Below, in pieces: positions 40,695 to 49,800 of a stretch of 64,000 bases of DNA. The position numbers were made by a program, and so were the translations under genes. The DNA is taken from positions 1 to 64,000 of the forward strand of contig MHBL01000366.1 in the NCBI GenBank assembly GCA_001803235.1, read 5' to 3'. The DNA is from Lentisphaerae bacterium RIFOXYA12_64_32. GTDB taxonomy: Bacteria > Verrucomicrobiota > Lentisphaeria > Oligosphaerales > YB12-FULL-65-16. How positions within the stretch are numbered: the stretch's first letter is position 1; every line of letters begins with the position of its first letter. Under the pieces are notes generated by a model that did not search any database, was not told the origin of the DNA, and worked only from the letters and a program-made list of their open reading frames with translations.

Positions 40695-40857
40695 GACATG
40701 GGGTTCCCGCGGTAGGCGGGGCGTCTCGCGCCCGGCTGAAGCACGGGCGCAGGCTTCCGGCTGAAGCCGGGACTCAGGCGCGAGGGCGGAGTCGGGCCTG
40801 CGTCTGAGTACCGCCCTTCAGGCGGAAGTGGGCGCGAGTCTTCAGCGAGCGCACGGG
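40695..40857 (+). repeat. REP pair downstream of the RAYT gene
   Basis: Two different palindromic units follow the gene. The first is CCCGGCTGAAGCACGGGCGC followed by TTCCGGCTGAAGCCGGGACTC (about 40728-40777). The second is the CTGAGTACCGCCCTTCAGG unit with its CTTCAGCGAGCGCAC tail (40804-40854). The whole stretch from TGACATGGGGT to GCACGGG is repeated at 44593-44758. It fills most of the spacer before the DUF6067-like gene. Confidence 0.82.
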
Positions 40858-40936
40858 CTCACTTCGAAACCCGCTGCGTACCGGCTATCTTACCCGCAGC
40901 AGTTCCGGACCCCGCAGACAAATGGAGGCATGTGCT

Positions 40937-43900
40937 ATGAGTCACCCGTCGAGTATGGTTCGTTGGGTTGGGGTACCCGTGCTGATACTCGCGACGGCCG
41001 CCGTGGCTGGGGACTACGTGGTGCCGCTGCTGAAACAGGCGCCGGCCATTGATGGCAACGTTGGTGCCGACGAGTGGGCGGGTGCGACGCAGTTCGACGG
41101 GTTCGTCAAACTGGGTGGCGACCTCCTGATGGAACGCCGGCGCGTGTGCGGCTGGGTCGGTGCGGACGAGACGACGATCTACGTCGCGGTCCGCAGCCAA
41201 TTGCCGGACGAGGGGCCGCTGCTCGCCGCGGTGACCGGCGACTCGCTCAAGGTGGTGCACGACGACTCGCTGGAGGTGTACATCAATCCCACACCCGACG
41301 CGCCGGACCGTGTCGACTATCAGTTCCTGACCAACTCACTCGGCAAGGGCGGGTACAACATCCACAAGACCGGCACGCCAAAGGAAGCCGAGGCCTGGCG
41401 CGGCGAGTGGAAGCAGGCACACGGCCAACACGACGGTACGTGGGATTTCGAGTGCGCCATTCCGGTGGCGAGCATGGGCCTGGTCGAGAAGGGGCGCAAG
41501 ACCACGGACGGTGCCTGGGCGGTGAACCTCACCCGCAACTGGCGTCCGGACTGGGCCTGGACGTCCGTCTCGGGCGGGTACGCGAACGCCGGGCTGCGGT
41601 TCCGGTTCACGCGCGACGCGGCGCCGGTCGTGGCCTGCAGTTCGGAGGGCGACCGCACCTTCCCGCCCGCGGCGTTGAACCTGGCCGTGAGCAATCCGTC
41701 CGCCGCGCCGCTCGACGTGAAGGCGCTGCTGCTGCTGGTCCGCAACAACATGCCCGAGTTGAAGGAGGAACAGACGCTGGCGCTGGCGGCTGGCGAGAGC
41801 AAGGCGCTGAAACTCGGCTTGGACGCGAACGACCCGACGACGCGGTTCGAACTCACGGCGCGCGTGACCTCGGCCGACGGCGCGACCGTGTACTACGAGC
41901 GGCAGACGAAGTGGGCGCGGGCCAAAGAACCCTGTCGCTGGGTGACGAACAAGACAACCGAGGCGCTGCCGATCGACTTCAAGTTCTCCTACTACCCTTC
42001 GAAAAATGCCGTACGCATCGCGGTTGACATCAACGGCTTGCCGAAGGACGCGAAGCTCGCCAAGGTCACCGCTGCCGTGCGCGAGCACTGGACGCGCAAG
42101 GACGTGAAGGTGATCGACGTCCCGGTGGCGGAGTTCAAGGACGGGCGGCAGGAGGTGCGCGCCGAACTACCGCCGCTTGACGGCGACTACGAGATCGTTG
42201 TGGCCGGTGACGGCGAGAAGGTGCCGAAGGGCGAGACGGTGAAGACGTTCGAGCGCCAGGTGTTCCCGTGGGAGAACCTGCCGACCGGCCGGAGCACGAA
42301 AGTCTACCCGCCGTTCGAACCGATCAAGGTCGACGGCAAGACGCTCTCGACCGTGCTGCGCAAGCATGAGTTGAGCGACGTCGGGCTCTGGGGCCAGGTC
42401 ACAGCGACGTCCGCCAACACGGGCGTCGCGAAGCCGATCCTGGCCGCACCGATGCGCTACACGGTGCGCGTGGCGGGCGCCGACGTGCCCGTGAAAGCCG
42501 AACCGCTCAAGACGACCTCGGCCAAGGAGCATGAGGTGATCATGGAAGGCGGGTTTGCCGCCGGGCCGCTGAAGGTGACGTTCAAGGACACGTGGGATTA
42601 CGACGGCACGGTGCGTGTCGACCTGACGCTGCAGCCGACCGGTGACGTGGCCGTGGAAGCGCTGGACCTGGAGATCCCGTTCAGTGCGGAGTCCGCACCG
42701 CTGATCCACGCGAACTCGGACCGCATCCGTGCCCCGATCGCGCAAGCCGTTCCGGCCGGCGACGGGGTCGTGTGGGACGCTTCGAAGCTGGCCTGCGACG
42801 AGTACATCCACAACTTCTGCCCGTACATCTTCCTCGGCAGCCCGGTGCGCGGTATCTGCTGGTTTGCCGAGAACGACAAGGGGTGGGGCTGGGACCCGAA
42901 GACGCCGAACGTCGAGGTGGTGCGCCAGGCCGGGCAGGTGATCCTGCGCGTGCACCTGATCAACCAGCCGACGAAGATTGTGGAACCGCGGTCGCTCAGT
43001 TTCGGACTGCTCGCCGCGCCCGTGAAACCGATGCTGAACGCGCCCGGCCAGGGCCCGAACTGGTGGCGGCACCGGTTCGTGCGCGACAAGTACTCGATCC
43101 TCGGCACGGACATCAACTGGTTCGGCAACCACAGTTGCGGCACGGTGTACCCGGTCGGGTGCAACCTGTACCTGTGGGAAATGCTGGCGCGCGGCAATCG
43201 CGAGAAGCTGGACAAGGACGCGATCGAAGCGGTCGTGCGCTACGGCCGGCACTACTTCGAGGCCGAAGGCGAGGGCGCGGTCAAGACGTGGGACGCGCAC
43301 GTCCGCCACAACCTGCAGAGCCGCTACAGCACCAAGATGATCTTCTACTACAACCGCGCCGCCTGCCAGGAACCGCCCGAGTTCGAGACGTTCAAGGACG
43401 AGTGGTGCCTCGACGACCTGCGCGCTATCGGCAAGGGCAACGGCCGCGGCGAGATCAAGATTGTGCCGACCCCGTCGTACATCGACTTCGGCCTGTACTG
43501 GTACGCGCGCTCGTTCGAGGTCGGCGGCAACCAGGGCGTGTACTGGGACAACTACTTCATCTGCCCGTCGTTCAACACCGAGATGACCGACGCGTACCGG
43601 CGCGACGACGGCTCGATCGCGCCCGCCGCCGGCATCTGGGGTCTGCGCGAACTGGTGAGGCGCACGTTCGTCATGATGAACGAACGCGGCATGCTGCCGG
43701 TCACGTTCCCGCACATGACCAGCTTCAGTCCGCTGCCGGCGCTGGCCTTCGCCACCTTCCAGTACGACTGGGAATGGAAGTACTCCGGCGGCGACGTCCA
43801 GGACCGGTTCAGCCGCGAATACATCCAGCTCGTGACGACGGGCGAACTGGTCGGCGCCTGGCCGGTGCTGCTGGGCGAGCACGGCGCGCAATCCGACGAT

Positions 43901-44341
43901 CTCTGGGTGCAGCGCACGTTCTCCGGGGTGCGAATTGTGCATGAACTCGACGGCGCCGGCGGCTGGGCCTCGCCGTGGGTCAAGGCGCAGGCGCAGCACG
44001 CCAAGGCGCTGGCCGCGCCGGTCTACGAGATGCTCGACAAGCCGGGCCTGGTCGTCTACAAGCACTGGGAGGACCGCCCAGTCCCCGTCGCGTCGGACAA
44101 TCCGGACGTGCCGGCCATCGTCTACAGCGTGCCGGGCAAGGAAGCACTGGCCGCACTGGTCAGCTACTCGCGGGAGGACGCGCCGGTGACGGTCAGCGTC
44201 GACCTGAAGGCGCTCGGGCTTGAGGCGGGCTGCGCCGTGACGGACGCCGAGACTGGCGAGAAGCTCGCGTTGGCGGACGGCAAGCTGGCGTTCACGCTCA
44301 AGAAACACGATATCCGGCTGCTGCGTTTGGCGGCGCCGTGA
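40937..44341 (+). CDS. Secreted CBM9 plus DUF6067-like (putative glycoside hydrolase) protein
   Basis: Exported 1134-residue carbohydrate-active protein of unknown substrate. The ATG at 40937 is chosen over the track start at 40922 because GGAGG at 40924-40928 lies eight bases upstream. The signal peptide ends ...LATAAVAGD. Residues about 25-220 form a CBM9/DOMON-type module (APAIDGNVGADEWAGA ... ETTIYVAVRSQLPDEG ... DDSLEVYINPTPD). After beta-rich linkers, the region from about 570 onward resembles DUF6067 (ICWFAENDKGWGWDPKTPN), followed by a barrel with IDFGLYWYARSFEVGGNQGV and VYWDNYFICPSFNTEM. A small beta domain ends the protein. Acidic catalytic residues cannot be assigned safely. Confidence 0.7.
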   Translation: MSHPSSMVRWVGVPVLILATAAVAGDYVVPLLKQAPAIDGNVGADEWAGATQFDGFVKLGGDLLMERRRVCGWVGADETTIYVAVRSQLPDEGPLLAAVTGDSLKVVHDDSLEVYINPTPDAPDRVDYQFLTNSLGKGGYNIHKTGTPKEAEAWRGEWKQAHGQHDGTWDFECAIPVASMGLVEKGRKTTDGAWAVNLTRNWRPDWAWTSVSGGYANAGLRFRFTRDAAPVVACSSEGDRTFPPAALNLAVSNPSAAPLDVKALLLLVRNNMPELKEEQTLALAAGESKALKLGLDANDPTTRFELTARVTSADGATVYYERQTKWARAKEPCRWVTNKTTEALPIDFKFSYYPSKNAVRIAVDINGLPKDAKLAKVTAAVREHWTRKDVKVIDVPVAEFKDGRQEVRAELPPLDGDYEIVVAGDGEKVPKGETVKTFERQVFPWENLPTGRSTKVYPPFEPIKVDGKTLSTVLRKHELSDVGLWGQVTATSANTGVAKPILAAPMRYTVRVAGADVPVKAEPLKTTSAKEHEVIMEGGFAAGPLKVTFKDTWDYDGTVRVDLTLQPTGDVAVEALDLEIPFSAESAPLIHANSDRIRAPIAQAVPAGDGVVWDASKLACDEYIHNFCPYIFLGSPVRGICWFAENDKGWGWDPKTPNVEVVRQAGQVILRVHLINQPTKIVEPRSLSFGLLAAPVKPMLNAPGQGPNWWRHRFVRDKYSILGTDINWFGNHSCGTVYPVGCNLYLWEMLARGNREKLDKDAIEAVVRYGRHYFEAEGEGAVKTWDAHVRHNLQSRYSTKMIFYYNRAACQEPPEFETFKDEWCLDDLRAIGKGNGRGEIKIVPTPSYIDFGLYWYARSFEVGGNQGVYWDNYFICPSFNTEMTDAYRRDDGSIAPAAGIWGLRELVRRTFVMMNERGMLPVTFPHMTSFSPLPALAFATFQYDWEWKYSGGDVQDRFSREYIQLVTTGELVGAWPVLLGEHGAQSDDLWVQRTFSGVRIVHELDGAGGWASPWVKAQAQHAKALAAPVYEMLDKPGLVVYKHWEDRPVPVASDNPDVPAIVYSVPGKEALAALVSYSREDAPVTVSVDLKALGLEAGCAVTDAETGEKLALADGKLAFTLKKHDIRLLRLAAP

Positions 44342-44792
44342 GGTCGGGGCCGTGGCTCGGCCAGTCCCTTGGCCGAGGCCCTGGGGGAATGGGAGGGATG
44401 GGTGCCGAGTGTCGAGGGGGCACGTCACAGGCTGGTAGTACCGCCTTCAGGCGGTCCGGGTCTTTGTCTGAGTCCCGCCTTTCAGGCGGAAGCGGGCGCG
44501 AGTCTTCAGCGAGCGCGCGGGGCGGCGGCGTGGCATGTGGGAACGGCGGTGTCGGTTCGTTGTACGCGGCGGCGAGTGCGTGGCGCGTGGCGATGACATG
44601 GGGTCAGTGTGTTTGGCGACGCGGTGCGCGCCCGGCTGAAGCACGGGCGCAGGCTTCCGGCTGAAGCCGGGACTCCGGCGGGGCGACGGAATTGGGGCTG
44701 TGTCTGAGTCCCGCCCTTCAGGCGGAAGTGGGCGCGAGTCTTCAGCGAGCGTACGGGGATCGCGTGGCATGGCCGAACGATGGAGGTGCGGA
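44342..44792. other. Spacer made almost wholly of REP-family repeats
   Basis: After a GGCCGTGGCTCGGCC-type palindrome at 44347-44385 come a TAGTACCGCCTTCAGGCGGTC unit (about 44432) and the three REP units listed next. The spacer ends with the GGAGG ribosome-binding site of the LamG gene at 44782-44786. No gene is seen. Confidence 0.75.
44468..44758 (+). mobile_element. REP-bounded, transposase-less element (REPIN-like)
   Basis: The left end (44468-44517, CTGAGTCCCGCCTTTCAGGC...AGCGAGCGCG) matches the REP upstream of the RAYT gene. The right part (44593-44758) matches the REP pair downstream of it, including CCCGGCTGAAGCACGGGCGC. Between them, about 75 bases replace the transposase gene. It therefore looks like an internal-deletion, non-autonomous version of the 39995-40857 element, in the same orientation. 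Confidence 0.7.
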
Positions 44793-45638
44793 GTGCGCAC
44801 AGTGAGATTTGAGCGATTCGTCGCGCCCGCCGTGGCCCTACTCGCGGTCGCCGCGCTCGGGCCGGCCAGGGCGCAGACGCCCGCGACCGTACCCGTTGCG
44901 TACCCCGCAACCGCGTGCCTGTACATTCCGCCGTGGCTCGAAAGCCGCGTCGTGTACTACAATCCGTTCGAGGGCGCGCCGGATGCGCCGACGGTCAACA
45001 CGATCGAGGCGGAAACGATCATCGGCGGCGGGATCGCGGCGGACGGACTGGCGGGTGCGGGCTTGAAGGTCGCCGAAGCGGGGAAACGTCCGCCGCCTAT
45101 CCAGCTCAAGAGTCCGGCACTGACGCCGGACCGGCCGCTGACGCTGTCGCTCTGGTACCGGCTCGATGCGCCGATGGTCGCGGAGACGTGCCTGCACCTG
45201 GTCACGCTGCGCGGCGGGCGCGGCATGGTCGCGAACTTCATCCGCGGCAAGGGCGAGTGGTGCGCACTGAAGGAACCACGGTTCGTGTTCCAGGTCGTCT
45301 ATTACGAAGGCATCCCGGACATCAACGGCATCTGGGACGGGAACGCGTGGCTGGAGCCGAGCGTCTGGCACCACGCAGCCATGGTCTTCGCCAACGCGTC
45401 GGAGGTGGACGTCTACTGGGACGGGCAACGGCGCAGTCACCACATGATCAAGGGCCGGCGGTTTGTCGCGACCGACGGCGGCGTGGTCGAGTTCGGCCCG
45501 AACTGGCTGTTCCACCCCATGACGCTGGACGATATCATGGTGGTCGACCGTGCCCTGACCGGCGACGAAATCGCCGCCTACGTACTCGCCGTGCAACGCC
45601 TCCGCGAAGTGCACTGCCCATCCTTGTCCCCAAGATGA
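44793..45638 (+). CDS. Secreted LamG/concanavalin-like domain protein
   Basis: Exported 281-residue lectin-like protein. The ORF track begins inside REP DNA at 44700. The GTG at 44793 is preferred because GGAGG (44782-44786) lies six bases upstream and it starts a clean signal peptide (VRTVRFERFVAPAVALLAVA..ARA). The mature part is one LamG-type beta sandwich: TLSLWYRLDAP in the middle, then VWHHAAMVFANASEVDVYWD with the conserved W-H, and a closing TLDDIMVVDRALTGDEIAAY. Such domains bind sugars or other proteins. It is not an enzyme by itself. The final codons lie inside the inverted repeat that follows. Confidence 0.8.
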   Translation: MRTVRFERFVAPAVALLAVAALGPARAQTPATVPVAYPATACLYIPPWLESRVVYYNPFEGAPDAPTVNTIEAETIIGGGIAADGLAGAGLKVAEAGKRPPPIQLKSPALTPDRPLTLSLWYRLDAPMVAETCLHLVTLRGGRGMVANFIRGKGEWCALKEPRFVFQVVYYEGIPDINGIWDGNAWLEPSVWHHAAMVFANASEVDVYWDGQRRSHHMIKGRRFVATDGGVVEFGPNWLFHPMTLDDIMVVDRALTGDEIAAYVLAVQRLREVHCPSLSPR

Positions 45639-45864
45639 CCGCTGGAGGCTCTGCCCCCAGACCCCCGCTGGAGGATCATTGACCCTCCAGACCTCCCAGT
45701 GGCGGATCGCGAACTTGGCGATGGGCGAGACAGCTCTGACCAACTGACAAGCGTGAATCGCCCATCGCCAAGTTCGCGATCCGCATTGTGGGGTCCGGGG
45801 AGTCAGCGATTCCCCGGCGGGGGCTTGGGGGCGGAGCCTCCCAACGCTCGTCTTGGGGGCAAAG
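45623..45864. repeat. Nested inverted repeat between convergent genes
   Basis: The inner arms are 27 bases and perfectly complementary (45702-45728 and 45758-45784, starting GCGGATCGCGAACTTGGCGA). Imperfect outer arms of about 50 bases start at CTTGTCCCCAAG (45623) and end at CTTGGGGGCAAAG (45864). The LamG stop codon lies in the left arm, and the minus-strand hypothetical gene ends three bases past the right arm. It could act as a bidirectional terminator or be a MITE-like insertion. Confidence 0.8.
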
Positions 45865-45866
45865 TG

Positions 45867-46670
45867 TCAGGTTCGCAGACCGGGGCGGATGCCGGGGGTG
45901 TCCGGCGCCACGGCGGTGAGCGGCACTTGCATGCAGGCGTTCATGGCGGGGACGACTTGTGCGAACACCGCACACATGGCCTTCACGAGCTCGAAGCCCG
46001 AGCAGGCCTTGACTTCCGCCTGCGGCATGGGGTAGTAGAGTTGGAACCCGACCCACTCGTTGCGCGGGTAATTGGCCAGCACGTCGTGGAGCTGGCGCGC
46101 GCTGTCGAAGTTCTTCGCGGAGAACACCGCGTTGGCGCTCCAGTCGCCGATCTCGGCCACGAAATCCTCCTGCTTGATCAGGCGCCAGAGTTCGCGATCG
46201 AGCACCGTCCCGCCCGCACACTGGGCCACGAGCCGGTGCCAGTCCCAGTCGTCCTGGAGCAGGCAACCGGGATAGGGTTCGGGGCCTTCGGCATAGCCGC
46301 GCTCAATCTGCAGTCCGGTCTGGAATACCTTCTCGTCCTGGTCCACGCAGATAAACAGCTTGGCACAGCCGAAGTTGACCTTGTTCGAGAGTGGTTTCGC
46401 CTCACGGTTGGCGCGCGGCACCCAGCAGATCCACTGCCAGAACACGCCGCGCCCCCAGCGGTCGGTCACAAACGATGTGCCGTAGCGCCCCTCCAGGTAA
46501 TACTTAAGAATGCGCGTGATGCGCTCGTGCGGTTCGAGATTGCCGACGCGAATGCCGTGCTCGAAATCAAGCCACTCCGGTCGGAACGCCTCGCCGGTCG
46601 GGTCCGCTTCGCGCGCCTTGCCCGCCTTGGCAAGCGGCAGCCAGTCTTTGGTGGTCGTTCGCTTCTTCAT
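45867..46670 (-). CDS. Hypothetical protein
   Basis: Not recognised. The ORF track starts at 46796, but the sequence before MKKRTTTKDWLPLAKAGKAR looks like shadow, so the ATG at 46670 is used (267 residues); no strong ribosome-binding site is visible for either choice. The protein is soluble-looking, aromatic-rich and without a signal peptide or membrane segment. It contains an Arg-rich helix (HERITRILKYYLEGRYG), a WGRGVFWQWICWVPRANREA strand region, LLQDDWDWHRLVAQ, and IGDWSANAVFSAKNFDSARQ. It reads as a single globular fold. It is convergent with the LamG gene and lies downstream of the heparinase-like gene on the same strand. Confidence 0.7.
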   Translation of the reverse strand: MKKRTTTKDWLPLAKAGKAREADPTGEAFRPEWLDFEHGIRVGNLEPHERITRILKYYLEGRYGTSFVTDRWGRGVFWQWICWVPRANREAKPLSNKVNFGCAKLFICVDQDEKVFQTGLQIERGYAEGPEPYPGCLLQDDWDWHRLVAQCAGGTVLDRELWRLIKQEDFVAEIGDWSANAVFSAKNFDSARQLHDVLANYPRNEWVGFQLYYPMPQAEVKACSGFELVKAMCAVFAQVVPAMNACMQVPLTAVAPDTPGIRPGLRT

Positions 46671-46850
46671 AGTGGAACAAATCATAGCATCACGGCGCGA
46701 CGATGGCAAAAGGTGGACGCCAGGTCTCCCGGCCTGGCGTGGTTCGGCCACTTCGCTCCATCGTGCCGGGTCAGGAGGCACGGCGCCCACCTTCAAGAGC
46801 CCGGGTGGTGCTGCACGCTTTCCGGACTACCCGCGCGTCCAGCACTTACG

Positions 46851-49800
46851 CTACTTCCGCCAGACCACTGCATTGGGGAGCGTCACCTTCAGACCCGGCT
46901 CGAGGAAGTGGACGACAAACCAGTCGCCGGGCTGGATGCCTTTGGCAGCGAGGTCGAATCCGTCCTCGGCCGTCAGGGTGGTGCAGTTCCACGGTGCGTC
47001 CGGTTCGGTGGCCACGCCCTTGATGACGGCCGTGACGCCGCGTTCCGGGAACCACGCCTTCATGCCCCAGTACCACGGTGAGTTGCTGCCCGACGTCAGG
47101 GGGCGATTGGTTTTGAGTACGTTCGGTTTCTTCGGATCGATGAGCGTCACCTGGTGCCAGCCGGCCACCAGCGGCGCGTGGTTCGCCAGATCCACTCGGA
47201 CCTGGTTTCCCGGCATTGGTTTGACGCCGGCGATGGCGTACACCTCGCACAGCGAGGTCCGCAACGGGTTCGGCCCCTCGATGAGCATCTGCTGGCAGCC
47301 GGCGCCCGGCGCCTCGGGCCAGACGGCGTCCGGTTTCACGATCAGCGCGCTCTCCTGCCGCGTCCCGGTCAGGTCGCCGATCAGGTCGACGATGGTGCCG
47401 GTATACTCCGCGGCGCCGGTCACGTCGAGCCCGGCACCGCGCAGGTACGTGCCGCGGACCATGTGCGCCTCGACCACCTCACCGCCGGCGTTCCGCCGCA
47501 CCAATGCGTACCGCGCGTCCGTCGTGGTGCCGTCCTTGAACTCGACCTTGCCGCCCTCCGGCTGGAAGATCACCGTGTCAACGACACCCGACAGCAGTTC
47601 GACGCGCAGCCCAAGTGCGGCATTCGCAGTGCCTGCGGAGTCCACAACCGGCAGCAGCTCAACGCGTCGGATAGTCGATGCTTCACCCTCCCGATAGCCC
47701 TCCATCACGTGTACGAACCGGCTCGTCAGTTCCGGCGCCGTGGTGTTCTCCGCCAGTTCCCGACGTTCGACAAGGAAGTCGGTGGCATCCCGGAAGCCGA
47801 CGTTGCTGTGCAGCGTGTTGCCGGTCTCCAGCGGCTGGTTGATCACCGCGACCCACGGGCCCTTGCCGCGCATCAGTTCGATTGGCATGTCCGGCTGCGC
47901 GACTCCGATCAGGCGCAGGCGCACGCGGCCCGCGTCCTCGGGAATGGGACGCTTGAAGGGCTCGCCCTTCGGGTCGCGCACGGCGTAGGCGGCGACGTCC
48001 GTTTTCCACGTCAAGTCCCAGTTCCCGGACGGCGGGGCGAGCCGTTCGACGTTGCGGACCCGCTCGAAGACTTGCTGCTTCGGCGGCAGACCTGACGGCA
48101 GCTTCGGCAGCTTGCGCAGTTCCTGTGGGCCGCCGGCCGCCAGCACGAAACTCCCCGAGCCGCTGATAGCTTTCACGGCGAGCGTGTTTTTCCCCTTTTT
48201 CAGTTTCGCTCGGAAGAGGTAATCCGAAATCTGTGGCGGCCACAGCTTGTTACCGTCCGCCAGTGTGTCGCCGATCGGCGCGCCGTTCACCCACCATTTC
48301 ATCCACCAGTCGGCGCCGGCGCCGATCGTGATCTCGGTGTCCTTGGCAACTTCGATTTCGGCCAGCAGATACGCCGTCTTCCCGGACTGCTTGCCGCCGA
48401 GCAGCGCCCCGAGATCGATACGGTTGTCGGCAAGCGCTGCCTTCTGCCCCAGCAACTTCATGTTGCTCCAGGCCAGTTCCGGTTGAACTGCCGCCAGCGC
48501 TTCTGCGTCCGGCTCGGGCGTGTCCTGCTCCCCAGGCCCGAAGACGAGCCACTCTTTCGGGAACGCCACGTCGCCCACTACCGCTTTTTGCTGGTTGGCG
48601 AACATGACCTTCGTCAGGTCGTTCTCCGTGCCGGTCACCGGCGGCAACGCGTCTTCGGCGCGTTCGCCCCAGGCGCTCTGGTACAACGCGTGCCGGCTGC
48701 CGCCGCGCAGAGACAGGATGTCCACCGCGTACGGCCGCCCGTCCGGGCCCTCGACGCCGAGCAGTGCGCGCCGGAGGTCGCTCACCTTCACCCCGACCCG
48801 GTCGAACGAGAAGCGGTCGCGGACATCGAGTACCTGGAAGTGTGCGCCCGCGTCGCCCGAGGCTTCGCCGCCCTTGAACGTGACGACTTCACCGAAGCCG
48901 CGCTTGTCAGCCCAGCCCATGCTGGTGAACGCCTCGTCCACCGTAACGGTATTCTGGGCGAGCGGGCTGTGGGCCCAGTCCCAGGACCAGGGGTGCTGCG
49001 CGTCGATGATCTCATGCGGATAGCCCATGGCATTCAGGCCCTTGATTTCGGGCCGGGTGAAGTCCAGCGGCACGATCGGGTGGTGCGCGTAGCCACCCGG
49101 CCGCATGACCGGGACGCCGTCGACCCAACAGGCGATACCGAGCGTGTCCGACGCCGAGTGCAGGCTGGTGCGAGTGTACATCAGCGTCATCTCCTGGCGG
49201 TGCCCGGCACCGCCGAACCGCAGGATCCCAACGCCCCAACCCGGCCAGTTCATGCTGGGAATCGCTTCGCGTTCCGCGACCTTGGCGGCGTCCGTGACGA
49301 TGCCGCGCGAGAACGTGTACTCGTGCTCGTCGGCAAACTCGAGTTCCAGGTTGCGCACCGTGCGCAGCTTGTTGAGTTCGGCACTGGCCGTTTCGAAAAA
49401 CGGATGGTCCGTGAAGAAGTCCGGGTACAACTCGGTCCAACCGCTCTTCGGGTCACGCAGGAAGGGGTAGTAGTAGCTGTTCAACATGGCCATGTAGTTG
49501 GCCGCACCTTCGCCGTTCAGGCCGTCCTGGTAGTGGTGGTTGTAGAGCGTGAGTTCCTGGTTTGGCACGGCGAAATCCACCAACGTGCGGTCCCCCGCCA
49601 GGACGCCAGTCAGAATCATGTCGTAGTAGTTGGCCTCCTGGTAGTTGCACAAGAGCTTCTGCGAGAAGATCGTGCGGAAGGCGCGTGCGACCTCCGCGAC
49701 CAGCTTGGTCATGATCTTGCGATCGAGCGCTTCGGGGTCGCCGTAGAGTTTCTTCGAGTAGGACTTGAACGCCGGGTGGTGCCGCACACGCGCGAACGGC

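Noticed and set aside
42167-44428. Minus-strand ORF of 753 residues opposite the DUF6067-like gene
   Set aside because: Arg/His/Val-rich without recognisable motifs. The plus strand has the signal peptide, CBM9 signature and ribosome-binding site.
39995-44758. CRISPR array suggested by recurring about 50-base units
   Set aside because: Only a few units, with irregular spacing and internal palindromes, and no cas genes. The units are REPs linked to a RAYT.
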